DNA of 64,000 nucleotides from Ravibacter sp964559125 (GCA_964559125.1 CAZLGW010000005.1:124001-188000), one strand, 5' to 3'; shown: positions 1 to 8,094, counted from the first letter of the stretch. The notes: a model not told the origin generated them from the sequence alone. A program made the numbers and translations.

Positions 1-367
1 CGTCGTCGAATGTCTGTATGCCGATGCTGAGCCGGTTTATACCTGCCCGGTGGAGGTTTGAAAGAGTTGCCGGGTCAAGATCGTCGGGGTTGGCTTCGAG
101 GGTTATCTCCGCGTCCGGGGAAATGGAAAAACGGGCGGCGATCGCGTTCATCAGTGCGTCGAGCTCTTCTTCCGAAAGCAGCGAAGGCGTGCCGCCTCCA
201 AAGTAAACGGTAGAGAGGTGCTTGTCAGCCAGGTAGTCTTTTTGCAGTTCCAGCTCCGCTACCATTGCCTTTACCAGGAGCTCCTTTTGCGACAGGTTGG
301 TGCTGAAGTGAAAGTCGCAGTAATGGCAGGCTTTCCGGCAGAAGGGGATGTGAAGATAAAGATGCAT
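1..367 (-). CDS. hemW: HemW-like radical SAM protein, N-terminal part (cut by window start)
   Basis: Reading leftwards from an ATG at 367, the protein begins MHLYLHIPFCRKACHYCDFH. This holds the CxxxCxxC cluster motif of radical SAM enzymes in the exact form of HemW, the haem chaperone formerly annotated as oxygen-independent coproporphyrinogen III oxidase. About 122 residues are present, including the FGGGTPS loop that helps bind S-adenosylmethionine; the rest lies beyond position 1. The start is clear because the family normally opens with a short LYxHIPFC strand. It follows the rplI terminator, so it is probably a separate transcript. Confidence 0.9.
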   Translation of the reverse strand, partial: MHLYLHIPFCRKACHYCDFHFSTNLSQKELLVKAMVAELELQKDYLADKHLSTVYFGGGTPSLLSEEELDALMNAIAARFSISPDAEITLEANPDDLDPATLSNLHRAGINRLSIGIQTFDD

Positions 368-390
368 GGCAGGCCCCGGCTTTTGCGTAG

Positions 391-426
391 AAAAAAAAGG
401 CGTAAACACCGTGAAGTGTTTACGCC
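391..426 (-). terminator. Intrinsic terminator of the rpsF-rpsR-rplI operon
   Basis: On the minus strand an 11-bp perfect stem (399-409 pairs with 416-426; arm GGCGTAAACAC) with a 6-base loop is followed by eight T (the A run at 391-398). It lies 22 bases after the rplI stop and before hemW. This is a textbook rho-independent terminator. Confidence 0.9.
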
Positions 427-447
427 GCAAATTCAGAGAATCTCAAC

Positions 448-888
448 TCAGATCGCAACGATGTCCAGGCTTACGCGATGCTTCACCTCTTTGTGAAGAT
501 CGAGCAGGGCTGAGTGCGTGCCGAGTGTTTTGATTTCGTCGACTGTGATCTTCTTCCGGTCTATCTCAAATCCCTTGCTCCTGAGTGCATCAGAAATCTG
601 GGTAGTGGTAATACGACCGAAAATACGACCGCTGTCGCCTGCAGCTGCAGGGATAGTCAATACGGTTTCGCCGATGGCTGCAGCCAGATCTTCTGCATCC
701 TTTTTGATTTTTTCGGCTTTGTGAGCGGCTTGCCTGATATTTTCCTCCACCACTTTACGGTTGGTTTTGGAGGCTAAAACAGCGAAACCCTGCGGGATAA
801 GGTAGTTACGACCGAACCCGGGCTTAACCGTTACGATGTCGTTTTTATACCCTACACCGGCTATATCTGTTAACAGAATAATTTCCAT
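448..888 (-). CDS. rplI: 50S ribosomal protein bL9
   Basis: The 146-residue product is the usual length for bL9. It shows the N-terminal RNA-binding domain (MEIILLTDIAGVGYKND, then GFGRNYLIPQGFA), the long central helix rich in Lys and Ala, and the C-terminal domain (GRIFGRITTTQISDAL). The protein binds 23S rRNA near the base of the L1 stalk. It is last in the rpsF-rpsR-rplI operon and is followed by a strong terminator. Confidence 0.98.
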   Translation of the reverse strand: MEIILLTDIAGVGYKNDIVTVKPGFGRNYLIPQGFAVLASKTNRKVVEENIRQAAHKAEKIKKDAEDLAAAIGETVLTIPAAAGDSGRIFGRITTTQISDALRSKGFEIDRKKITVDEIKTLGTHSALLDLHKEVKHRVSLDIVAI

Positions 889-916
889 GTCCTTAACTAA
901 AACCTTAAAAATTGTT

Positions 917-1168
917 TTACTTCAACTGATCGCCTACGAATGGCAGCAATGCCAGGTGACGGGCGCGTTTTATCGCCTGCGATACCTTGCGTTGGTATTT
1001 CAGGCTGGTTCCTGTAAGCCTGCGCGGCAGGATCTTGCCTTGCTCGTTTACAAGCTTCAGGAGAAAATCGGCATCTTTATAATCGATATATTTGATGCCG
1101 GCCTTTTTAAAACGGCAGTATTTTTTCTGATTGCGGCTTTTTTCAACCGGTTCGTTTACGAGTGTCAT
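917..1168 (-). CDS. rpsR: 30S ribosomal protein bS18
   Basis: This 83-residue basic protein carries the bS18 signature: YCRFKKAGIKYIDYKDADFL, then a GKILPRRLTG stretch and a KVSQAIKRARHLALLPF tail. bS18 pairs with bS6 on the platform of the small subunit. It starts 3 bases after the rpsF stop and ends 28 bases before rplI, the standard gene order. Confidence 0.98.
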   Translation of the reverse strand: MTLVNEPVEKSRNQKKYCRFKKAGIKYIDYKDADFLLKLVNEQGKILPRRLTGTSLKYQRKVSQAIKRARHLALLPFVGDQLK

Positions 1169-1171
1169 AGT

Positions 1172-1546
1172 CTATTCTTCGGTTTTAGCTTCTTCGGTGG
1201 TTTCCTTTTTCTTACCAACTGAACCTTTGCGACGTTTTTCGGCATAGGCCACTCCGTGTTTGTCGAGCGCTATGGTCAGGTCGCGGATGACTCTCTCATC
1301 CCTGCGGAATTCGGTGTTCAACACCTCGATAGCGGTACCGGGAGCAGTGTACTCCAGCAAATGATAGAACCCTGTGTTCTTTTTCTGAATCGGATAGGCG
1401 AGCTTACGAAGCCCCCAGTCTTCCTCATTAATGATAGAAGCCCCGTTGTCCGTCAGGACAGTCCGGAACTTATCAACGGCGTCCCTTACCTGCACTTCAG
1501 ATAAGACGGGAGTTAAAATGAACACCGTTTCATACTGTTTTGACAT
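1172..1546 (-). CDS. rpsF: 30S ribosomal protein bS6
   Basis: This 124-residue protein has the bS6 ferredoxin-like fold pattern (YETVFILTPVLSE at the start, WGLRKLAYPIQKKNTGFYHL in the middle). Its C-terminal tail is rich in Lys and Glu (KGSVGKKKETTEEAKTEE), longer than the core domain and typical of Bacteroidota. It is first in the ribosomal operon and sits downstream of a good promoter at 1669-1699. Confidence 0.98.
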   Translation of the reverse strand: MSKQYETVFILTPVLSEVQVRDAVDKFRTVLTDNGASIINEEDWGLRKLAYPIQKKNTGFYHLLEYTAPGTAIEVLNTEFRRDERVIRDLTIALDKHGVAYAEKRRKGSVGKKKETTEEAKTEE

Positions 1547-1668
1547 GATCAGTTACAGTTAATTATGATAATTGATTAAAAAAACAAAAAAGCGCACGCG
1601 AATCGAAACTTCAGTCCGTTTGAATTCCGAAGCTTTGTTTCCCGGATGCGATTTTCTGAAAGTGGGTG

Positions 1669-1699
1669 CAAAAGTAGGTGTGTTTCTGCAATTTACCAA
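1669..1699 (-). promoter_or_regulatory. Bacteroidota-type promoter of the rpsF operon
   Basis: On the minus strand TTGG (complement of 1696-1699) is followed after 19 bases by TACTTTTG (complement of 1669-1676). This fits the TTG / TAnnTTTG consensus of the primary sigma factor in this phylum. It lies about 120 bases upstream of rpsF in an otherwise empty gap. Confidence 0.7.
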
Positions 1700-1760
1700 C
1701 TATAACGCCACAAAATTTCGTCGGGATATGGAATTCCGGCGGCCGCCGGTCGCCGCTACT

Positions 1761-2579
1761 TCAGGTGCCTTCGATTTTCTCGGCTACCGGGATTACGTTT
1801 TCATAGAGGTAGGCGCTGAGCATTTCCCCCAGCTTCTTGACGGAGAGGTTGCTGAACAGCTCAGAATGGATAGCCAGCGAGATACGTCCCGTCTGTTCCG
1901 AGATAACGATTACGGCGGCGTCGGTAGATTCGCTCATTCCCAGCGCGGCCCTGTGCCTGAAGCCCATAGAGGTAGGGACTTCGACTTCCTCGTTGACAGG
2001 CAGTACACAGCGCGCTGCCACAATTTTCCCGTCGGCAATGATGACAGCACCCTCATTGAGAGCGCTGTATTGGCTGAAAATAGATAGTAAAAGCTGCTTT
2101 GAAATGTATGCCTGCATCAGAACACCCGATTCGGTATACTGGGTCAGGTCGTCCTGTTTCCGGATGACAATCAAAGCCCCGTTAAAATCGGAAGCGATGG
2201 TTCTTGCGGCGTCGATCACTTTAGCCAGGTTCTCAGCCTCGATGTTCCCGACGGCATTTCCGAAAAACCGGGACAGGAATTTGCTGTTTGTGATCGCGGC
2301 GTTGCGGCCCAGCACGATCAGGAAGCGCCTTATCTCCTGCTGGAATATGACGATCAGTGCTATTGCCCCCACTCCCATAAAGTACTGCAGGATGGCCGTC
2401 ATCAAGTTGAGGCCCAGCGCTTTTATGATCAGGTAAAAAACATAGACCAACATGTAGCCGGCAAATACCCTGCTGGCAATACTTCCTCTTACGAGGTAGT
2501 AGACCTGGTAAAGCAGGAAGGATACCAGGATAATATCCAGAATGTCAGTCCAGTTGATTTTTATGAACCCTATGTCCAT
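1761..2579 (-). CDS. cdaA: Diadenylate cyclase CdaA (c-di-AMP synthase)
   Basis: The 272-residue protein has hydrophobic N-terminal membrane segments (about residues 12-100) and then a DisA_N/DAC domain. The active-site motifs are visible: an RHR motif in GFRHRAALG, and GAVIIADGKIVAARC where the DGA motif is expected. The residue before GA is Glu (LNEGAVII) rather than the usual Asp, a conservative change at a metal ligand. CdaA joins two ATP into c-di-AMP, a messenger linked to osmotic and envelope control. It lies 77 bases downstream of folP on the same strand, an arrangement I recall as common in this phylum. A GC-rich palindrome at 1736-1749 follows the stop. Confidence 0.93.
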   Translation of the reverse strand: MDIGFIKINWTDILDIILVSFLLYQVYYLVRGSIASRVFAGYMLVYVFYLIIKALGLNLMTAILQYFMGVGAIALIVIFQQEIRRFLIVLGRNAAITNSKFLSRFFGNAVGNIEAENLAKVIDAARTIASDFNGALIVIRKQDDLTQYTESGVLMQAYISKQLLLSIFSQYSALNEGAVIIADGKIVAARCVLPVNEEVEVPTSMGFRHRAALGMSESTDAAVIVISEQTGRISLAIHSELFSNLSVKKLGEMLSAYLYENVIPVAEKIEGT

Positions 2580-2656
2580 GTCAGGCAGATATATACAGCG
2601 TTGGGCAAATATATCAAGTTTAACGATGATAAGACAGGATTGTGATATAGGAAGGT

Positions 2657-3541
2657 CTAAACTTTGAAGTTTGCGACCTGTTCAGTAAGGATTATCGCCT
2701 GTCGCGCCTCCGCAGCATCGTGGACCCGCAGGATATGCACTCCCTTCATCAATGCAATTGTATTTAACACCGTAGTCCCGTTCAGCGCTTCTTCGGGGGT
2801 GATGCCGAGCGTTTTGTAAATGGTCGATTTTCGGGATACGCCTACCAGGACAGGGCATTCGAGCTGGTGAAATACCGGCAGGGCCGAAAGAAGCGCAAAA
2901 TTCTGGGCAGGTGTTTTGGCAAAGCCGAAACCCGGGTCGATGATAATGTCGGCTGCACCGAGTGCCCGCAGTTTCGCCAGCTTTTCCTGCAGTTCGCGTA
3001 TTACATCGGCTGGGAAGCTCTCGTAATGCGTCAGACTGTTCATTGTTTCGGGGGTACCTCTCATGTGCATCAGCACATAGGGCACTTTCAGCCTGGCGAT
3101 AGTTTCAAACATTTCCGGATCAAGGTTACCGCCTGAAACGTCGTTTACAATATGGGCGCCGGCGCCGACAGCGGCCTTCGCAACTTCGGCACGAAAGGTA
3201 TCTATAGAGATAACGGCTTCGGGAAAACGCTGTTTGACGGAGGTAATGGCGGGTATGACCCTCTCAAGCTCTTCAGCAGCGCCGATCTCCCTCGCGCCGG
3301 GCCTGGTAGAATACCCGCCTATATCGATAATGGAAGCGCCCTGGCCGAGAAGATCGCCCGCCCGGGAGAGCAGATCTTCAGAATGTGCATCCGTTACACG
3401 ACTGCCTTCATAAAAGGAATCGGGGGTAATATTCAGGATCCCCATGACCAGGGGCCGGTCCAATGAGCGTATTTTCCCCCCGACGTTGAGTGTTTTTTTG
3501 CTATCTTGCCGCACAATTGTGTAGTAATTTGACCACGACAA
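2657..3541 (-). CDS. folP: Dihydropteroate synthase
   Basis: This folate-pathway enzyme condenses 6-hydroxymethyl-7,8-dihydropterin pyrophosphate with p-aminobenzoate. Family motifs are plain: VMGILNITPDSFYEGSR, IIDIGGYSTRPGA, HIVNDVSGG, VLMHMRGTP, IIDPGFGFAKT and GVSRKS. The length of 285-294 residues is normal. The ATG at 3541 gives an extra N-terminal stretch, and a GTG at 3514 (VRQDSKKTLNV) is an alternative start. The gene is divergent from the DUF1599 gene, and the two starts are separated by only a few to about 30 bases, so the promoters must overlap the coding ends. Confidence 0.96.
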   Translation of the reverse strand: MSWSNYYTIVRQDSKKTLNVGGKIRSLDRPLVMGILNITPDSFYEGSRVTDAHSEDLLSRAGDLLGQGASIIDIGGYSTRPGAREIGAAEELERVIPAITSVKQRFPEAVISIDTFRAEVAKAAVGAGAHIVNDVSGGNLDPEMFETIARLKVPYVLMHMRGTPETMNSLTHYESFPADVIRELQEKLAKLRALGAADIIIDPGFGFAKTPAQNFALLSALPVFHQLECPVLVGVSRKSTIYKTLGITPEEALNGTTVLNTIALMKGVHILRVHDAAEARQAIILTEQVANFKV

Positions 3542-3546
3542 ATAAC

Positions 3547-4095
3547 GTGAAATCCACCGAAACGGCCTACCAGGAAATTATTGACAGGTGCAGAGACCTG
3601 TTCGAAAAGAAGAACCGGGACTACGGCACTTCCTGGCGTATTTTAAGATTACCGTCCATTACCGATCAGATCTTTATAAAAGCGCAGCGGATCAGGACTA
3701 TCCAGGAAAAAGGCGTTCAGAAGGTAGAGGACGGGGTTGCGGGTGAGTTTATCGGGATTATCAATTATTGCGTGATGGCGCTGATTCAAAGCGACAGCAG
3801 CCGGCCGGAGGGAGACTTGCCGCCGGAACAATTGCCCGGCCTCTATACCCGGCAGACGGATGAGGTAAAAGAGTTGCTTTTCAATAAAAATCATGACTAT
3901 GGTGAAGCCTGGCGCGATATGAGGGTCAGCTCGATGACTGATATTATCCTGATGAAATTGCTCAGAATAAAGCAGATAGAAGAAAACAAAGGACAGACCG
4001 TGGTCTCGGAAGGAGTACGATCCGGTTACCAGGACATAATCAATTATTCGGTTTTTTGTCTTATTAAGATAGAGGAGGAGGCAATTGGACAATGA
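3547..4095 (+). CDS. DUF1599 (nucleotide-modification-associated) protein with two repeats
   Basis: A protein of about 182 residues made of two copies of the same unit. The first has LFEKKNRDYGTSWRILR, SITDQIFIKAQRIRTIQE and GIINYCVMALIQ. The second has LLFNKNHDYGEAWRDMR, SMTDIILMKLLRIKQIEE and DIINYSVFCLIKI. These match the DUF1599 family, found in many Bacteroidota next to folP; its reaction is not established. The GTG at 3547 is chosen as start because it precedes the conserved STETAYQEII segment. An upstream ATG at 3490 would run deep into folP. It is followed by the BT_3928-family gene. Confidence 0.85.
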   Translation: MKSTETAYQEIIDRCRDLFEKKNRDYGTSWRILRLPSITDQIFIKAQRIRTIQEKGVQKVEDGVAGEFIGIINYCVMALIQSDSSRPEGDLPPEQLPGLYTRQTDEVKELLFNKNHDYGEAWRDMRVSSMTDIILMKLLRIKQIEENKGQTVVSEGVRSGYQDIINYSVFCLIKIEEEAIGQ

Positions 4096-4158
4096 GGCAA
4101 TTAGAAAATGTGCCCGATAGCTTCCGGAAGGGCACATCCATAAATTAATTTTATACAG

Positions 4159-5253
4159 ATGAAGGTTGTTGCTCAAATTGCGCGGTATGTTGTAGGTGCG
4201 GTTTTTATTTTTTCAGGCCTGATCAAGCTCAATGATCCGGTAGGGACCCAGATAAAGCTGGAGGAATATTTTGAGGTTTTTGCGCAGGATATCCCGTTTC
4301 TGAGTAGTTTTTTTCATGGCATGGTACCCTTTGCGCTCTACCTGGCCGTATTTCTGTGCGTGGCGGAAGTGGTGCTCGGTGTCGCTTTGCTGGTGGCCTA
4401 CAGGCCCAAAACCACTAATTTCCTGCTGCTGCTCATTATTCTCTTTTTTTCTTTCCTTACGTTTTATTCAGCTTATTTTAATAAGGTTACGGATTGCGGC
4501 TGCTTCGGGGATGCCATCAAGCTTAAGCCCTGGACTTCCTTTACAAAGGATCTCGTCCTGCTTGTACTGATCGTAATTATTATCATATACCAGCGCTTTA
4601 CAAGACCGTTGCCGACCGCTATGATCGTAGCGCTGGCTACCGTAGGGTCGCTGGGGCTGGCTTTTTACGCCATTACTCACCTGTCGCCCATCGATATGCT
4701 TCCCTATAAGGTAGGAAACAGTATCCCGGACCAGATGAAGTCTTCCGAGCCGTACAAATTCGAATACGTTTTTGAAAAAGACGGCAAGATCTACCGGTTT
4801 GACAACTTCCCGGGTGATTCCACTTATATTTACAAAGATATGGTGACCCTTAACGAGGATAAGGCGAAGCCGAAGATCACGGATTACCGGGTTTGGAACG
4901 ATTCTACCGATTTTACGCAGGAAAGCTTCAACGGTAATAAGCTGATCCTGATCGTAAAAAATCTTAAGGATATCAATACGGCGGCTTTTCCTACCATCCG
5001 GAAGCTTGTAGAGGGCCTGGAAGGAACAGATGTCGAAACACTGGTATTTACTTCGGCAGGCAGTGATGAAATAGATGGCTTTCTGAAAGAGCAACAGTTG
5101 AAAATCCCGTTTTATTTTGCAGATGCAACTGTTCTGAAAACTATTTCCAGATCTAATCCGGGGATACTGCTGATGAAGGACGGCGTGATCAAAGGGAAAT
5201 GGCATTATAACGATACGCCCGATGCGGGAGAGGTGAAAAAGCTGGTGAACTAG
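4159..5253 (+). CDS. BT_3928-family DoxX/MauE-like membrane protein
   Basis: The 364-residue protein opens with a DoxX/MauE-like membrane half: VVGAVFIFSGLIKLNDPVG, then hydrophobic segments around residues 55-85, 90-110, 130-150 and 155-175. A DCGCFGD motif follows the third segment, as in MauE/DoxX proteins. The C-terminal half (about 190-364) is soluble and its end resembles a thioredoxin-like fold without a CxxC pair. Its position after DUF1599 and before aroK matches the family's usual neighbourhood. Its function is unknown; a role in redox or thiol handling at the membrane is inferred only from the DoxX/MauE likeness. Confidence 0.75.
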   Translation: MKVVAQIARYVVGAVFIFSGLIKLNDPVGTQIKLEEYFEVFAQDIPFLSSFFHGMVPFALYLAVFLCVAEVVLGVALLVAYRPKTTNFLLLLIILFFSFLTFYSAYFNKVTDCGCFGDAIKLKPWTSFTKDLVLLVLIVIIIIYQRFTRPLPTAMIVALATVGSLGLAFYAITHLSPIDMLPYKVGNSIPDQMKSSEPYKFEYVFEKDGKIYRFDNFPGDSTYIYKDMVTLNEDKAKPKITDYRVWNDSTDFTQESFNGNKLILIVKNLKDINTAAFPTIRKLVEGLEGTDVETLVFTSAGSDEIDGFLKEQQLKIPFYFADATVLKTISRSNPGILLMKDGVIKGKWHYNDTPDAGEVKKLVN

Positions 5254-5260
5254 AATTCGT

Positions 5261-5776
5261 ATGCGGAATATATTTTTAGTAGGAATGCCTTCATCAGGAA
5301 AATCCACGCTGGGGAGGCGCCTGGCTAAGGAGCTGGGCTACACCTTTGTGGATCTCGATCAATTGATCGTGGCAGACCAGGATATGAGCATTCCCGAAAT
5401 TTTTTCGCGTTTCGGAGAGCCGTATTTCCGGGAAGTAGAAAACCGCCTGCTTCAGAACCTGCCGGTCAATAGCAGCCTGCTGGTGGCGACCGGTGGCGGG
5501 GCGCCCTGCTTTTACGACAACATGGACTTTATATTACGCTCCGGACTGGGCGTTTTCCTGGATGTCCCCGCGGCGGAGCTTGCCGCGCGGATAAGGGCTC
5601 ATGCAAAAGACGACCGGCCGCTGTTGTCAGGGCTTGCCGACCTGGAAGCGGAGCTTGGCAAAAAACTGGAGGAAAGAAGGCATTTTTATTCGAGGGCTCA
5701 CCTGACGGTATCTCCCGGTACAGGTATGAGAGATTTCTTACTCTCACTTCCGGAGTTGCTGGAGAGAAATGATTAA
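5261..5776 (+). CDS. aroK: Shikimate kinase
   Basis: This 171-residue P-loop kinase has Walker A GMPSSGKST (residues 8-16), the shikimate-binding DLDQLI and FREVENRLL motifs, and the ATGGGAPC loop. The lid arginine is probably in AKDDRPLLSG. It phosphorylates shikimate at O3 in aromatic amino acid synthesis. It starts 7 bases after the BT_3928-family stop and is likely co-transcribed. Confidence 0.95.
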   Translation: MRNIFLVGMPSSGKSTLGRRLAKELGYTFVDLDQLIVADQDMSIPEIFSRFGEPYFREVENRLLQNLPVNSSLLVATGGGAPCFYDNMDFILRSGLGVFLDVPAAELAARIRAHAKDDRPLLSGLADLEAELGKKLEERRHFYSRAHLTVSPGTGMRDFLLSLPELLERND

Positions 5777-5826
5777 GGCAACTAAAAAAATACTCTACCA
5801 TTTTTATAGATTTAATAGTATATGAG

Positions 5827-5834
5827 TATATTTG
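5827..5834 (+). promoter_or_regulatory. Candidate -7 element (TATATTTG) for the TauE/SafE gene
   Basis: TATATTTG fits TAnnTTTG and lies 40 bases upstream of the start at 5875, in an AT-rich gap. A clear TTG about 19 bases further upstream is lacking; a T run occupies that position. Confidence 0.45.
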
Positions 5835-5874
5835 CCCCAACATTCGGTTAGGTAATTACGTAAACTTTCTTTGA

Positions 5875-6762
5875 ATGTCAGAAAGTAAATCAGCAGTATT
5901 GAAGCAGAACAGCGTTTTTTGGTGGCTGGCGGGTGCATTTGTCCTGGTTGTTTTTTTAAGCATAGCCTACCTGTCCGGTGATTACTGGGTAGTGAGTTTT
6001 GATCAGGCGGGCAAGTTTTTTACCAATGATTTTTTCTTTTATCTGCTGGTTGGGCTGGGAGCACAGCTGGTAGATGGTGCGCTGGGCATGGCTTACGGGG
6101 TTACATCCACGTCCTTTCTTTTATCGCTCGGCGTTCCCCCGGCAATCAGCAGCGCCAGTGTACACGTAGCAGAGATTTTTACGACGGGAGCTTCGGCGGT
6201 TTCGCACTTCAGGTTTAAAAATATCAACAAAAAACTGTTCAGGTCGCTTCTTATCCCGGGTATCGTAGGTGCGGTTGCCGGGGCCTACCTGCTTTCGGAT
6301 GTGATAGACGGGGGAGTGGTCAAGCCTTTTATCGCCGTCTACCTGGCTTTTCTCGGGGCGCTGATCCTACGGAAAGCTTTAGCTGTAAAGAAGAAAAAAA
6401 CCAAGACAAAGCGCATAGGCCTGCTGGCTGCCGTAGGTGGTTTTATGGATTCCATCGGCGGAGGCGGTTGGGGGCCGATCGTTACTTCCACGCTTCTCGG
6501 CCAGGGTCGCGACCCCCGCTATACTATCGGATCGGTCAACGCCGCCGAGTTTGGTGTGACCTTTGCCAGCGGCATCACTTTCCTGATCCTGACCGGTGTC
6601 AGCAGCTGGCAGGTGGTAGCAGGGCTGGTGATAGGAGGTGTCATAGCCGCTCCTTTCGGCGCGCTCCTCGTGAAGCGGATCAGTAAGCGTACGCTGATGC
6701 TTGTGGTAGCGGTGTTGGTGATCGGCCTGAGTATTCGTACGATCTGGATCAGTTGGTTCTGA
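5875..6762 (+). CDS. TauE/SafE-family anion (sulfite/organosulfonate) exporter
   Basis: A 295-residue membrane protein with about eight hydrophobic segments in two similar halves. Each half begins with a Gly-rich motif: LVDGALGMAYGVTSTSFLLSLG near residue 65 and FMDSIGGGGWGPIVTSTLLG near 190. Both are diagnostic of TauE/SafE permeases, whose members move sulfite, sulfoacetate or related anions. The exact substrate cannot be read from sequence and no sulfur-metabolism genes lie next to it. It has its own likely promoter. Confidence 0.9.
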   Translation: MSESKSAVLKQNSVFWWLAGAFVLVVFLSIAYLSGDYWVVSFDQAGKFFTNDFFFYLLVGLGAQLVDGALGMAYGVTSTSFLLSLGVPPAISSASVHVAEIFTTGASAVSHFRFKNINKKLFRSLLIPGIVGAVAGAYLLSDVIDGGVVKPFIAVYLAFLGALILRKALAVKKKKTKTKRIGLLAAVGGFMDSIGGGGWGPIVTSTLLGQGRDPRYTIGSVNAAEFGVTFASGITFLILTGVSSWQVVAGLVIGGVIAAPFGALLVKRISKRTLMLVVAVLVIGLSIRTIWISWF

Positions 6763-6786
6763 AGAGACGCAAGGGATTGCGTCTCT
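6763..6786. repeat. REP-like palindrome between convergent genes
   Basis: A perfect 10-bp inverted repeat (AGAGACGCAA / TTGCGTCTCT) with a 4-base GGGA loop sits one base after the TauE/SafE stop and overlaps the methyltransferase stop. There is no T run, so it resembles a repetitive extragenic palindrome more than a terminator. It may still act as a bidirectional 3' barrier. Confidence 0.7.
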
Positions 6787-7495
6787 ACGACCCGGTTCCA
6801 ATCAGGAATATAGAGGGCTGGCGGTTGATATCCGGGAGGTTTTTTCGCCACTGCGCTACAGTCCTGGTCAGTACCAGTTCGTTTGCGCCTGTCAGGTTTG
6901 CGGCAATGCATAGACGGGTAGAAGGCTGGCATACTTCCATGATAGTCTGCAGCATCTGGTTATTACGATAGGGCGTTTCCATGAATATCTGGGTTTGTCC
7001 GGACAGCGTTGCTTCCTTTTCCAGGTGGCGCAGTGTTTTAGCTCTTTCTGTGCGATCTATAGGCAGGTATCCATGAAAGCAGAAAGACTGCCCCGTAAAA
7101 CCCGATCCCATTAGCGCCAGGAGGATCGATGATGGCCCTACGAGGGGTTTTACCTTGTACCCCAGCTCATGCGCCAGGCCTACGGCGATGCTACCCGGAT
7201 CTGCTACACACGGTACCCCCGCTTCGGAAATGATACCCGCATCTGTGCGCAATTCTTCCAGTTTTTTCCTGATTTCTATAGGCGAAGTATCTTTGTGAAG
7301 CTCGTGAAAAGTAATCTGGTCGATCAGTTTACCGAGTTTGAGGCTGCTGATGAAGCGCCTTGCAGTACGCACATTTTCGACAAAAAATACATCCAGCGAT
7401 TGCAGGGCCTGTATGACGCCGGCAGGCAGTACTTCAGGTGCCGTGCCTTCAGCCAGAACGGTAGGAATGAGATAAAGAGTGACAGGGTTACTCAT
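6785..7495 (-). CDS. RsmI/YraL-like SAM-dependent methyltransferase
   Basis: A 236-residue tetrapyrrole-methylase-fold protein. It shows TLYLIPTVLAEG at the start, FFVENVRTARRFI, the GIISEAGVPCVADPG motif, and VGPSSILLALMGSGF with GYLP after it. This is the arrangement of RsmI, which 2'-O-methylates C1402 of 16S rRNA. It is shorter than typical RsmI (about 280) and matches a Bacteroidota subgroup usually labelled SAM-dependent methyltransferase, so the rRNA target is inferred. It is convergent with the TauE/SafE gene. Confidence 0.85.
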   Translation of the reverse strand: MSNPVTLYLIPTVLAEGTAPEVLPAGVIQALQSLDVFFVENVRTARRFISSLKLGKLIDQITFHELHKDTSPIEIRKKLEELRTDAGIISEAGVPCVADPGSIAVGLAHELGYKVKPLVGPSSILLALMGSGFTGQSFCFHGYLPIDRTERAKTLRHLEKEATLSGQTQIFMETPYRNNQMLQTIMEVCQPSTRLCIAANLTGANELVLTRTVAQWRKNLPDINRQPSIFLIGTGS

Positions 7496-7516
7496 ATTTT
7501 GCGCCTTCTAAAATAA

Positions 7517-7553
7517 AAACGGTACAAGTGCCGGAGGCAGCTATGTACCGTTT
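7517..7553 (-). terminator. Terminator downstream of dps
   Basis: A 9-bp stem (7517-7525 with 7545-7553, arm AAACGGTAC) has a 19-base loop. On the minus strand the stem runs into a T-rich stretch. It lies about 30 bases after the dps stop. Confidence 0.65.
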
Positions 7554-7584
7554 AAATATCGGGATTTATGTCAGAACCTGTAAC

Positions 7585-8076
7585 CTATTTCAGGTAGCTT
7601 CTGAGCATCCACGCTGTTTTTTCGTGGTATTGCATCAGCCCGATCACGAAATCGCCGCTACCATCGTCTTCATATTTTTCAGGAATATCTTTTGCCAGTT
7701 TCCTCAGGTTGCGGATAATGGTTTCGTGATCTACTACAAGATTTGCAACCTGGTCGACAGGATCCGACGGGATAGCGGGCTCATCCAGCTCGGAAAGTTT
7801 CACAAGCTCTTTAAGGCGCCCCTCCGCATAGAATCCCAGTGAACGGATTCTTTCGGCAATGTCATCGATAGTTTCCGCGAGCTGCGTATACTGCTCTTCG
7901 AAGAGTTTGTGAAACTCCATAAAGCTGCTGCCTTCCACATTCCAGTGATAGCTCCGGGTTTTGTTGTAAAGTACGTGCTCATCGGCCAGGAGCCTGGTCA
8001 GTTCTTTTACAACGGCCTCCCTGTTTTTTTCTTCGATACCTATGTTGGTGGTTACGTCTGTCTGGATAGTTGCCAT
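7585..8076 (-). CDS. dps: Dps-family ferritin-like DNA-protection protein
   Basis: A 163-residue four-helix protein. The dinuclear iron ligands of Dps are visible in YHWNVEGSSFMEFHKLFEEQY and AETIDDIAERIRSLG. Dps dodecamers oxidise and store iron with peroxide and protect DNA in stationary phase or oxidative stress. The length is typical. It starts 18 bases after the end of the M28 peptidase gene on the same strand, and a hairpin terminator follows it. Confidence 0.95.
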   Translation of the reverse strand: MATIQTDVTTNIGIEEKNREAVVKELTRLLADEHVLYNKTRSYHWNVEGSSFMEFHKLFEEQYTQLAETIDDIAERIRSLGFYAEGRLKELVKLSELDEPAIPSDPVDQVANLVVDHETIIRNLRKLAKDIPEKYEDDGSGDFVIGLMQYHEKTAWMLRSYLK

Positions 8077-8094
8077 TTGACTGAGTCTTTAGGG

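Noticed and set aside
1736..1749. GC-rich 14-base palindrome as a terminator of cdaA
   Set aside because: It has no loop-forming spacer and no T run on the minus strand, so I could not support it as a terminator.
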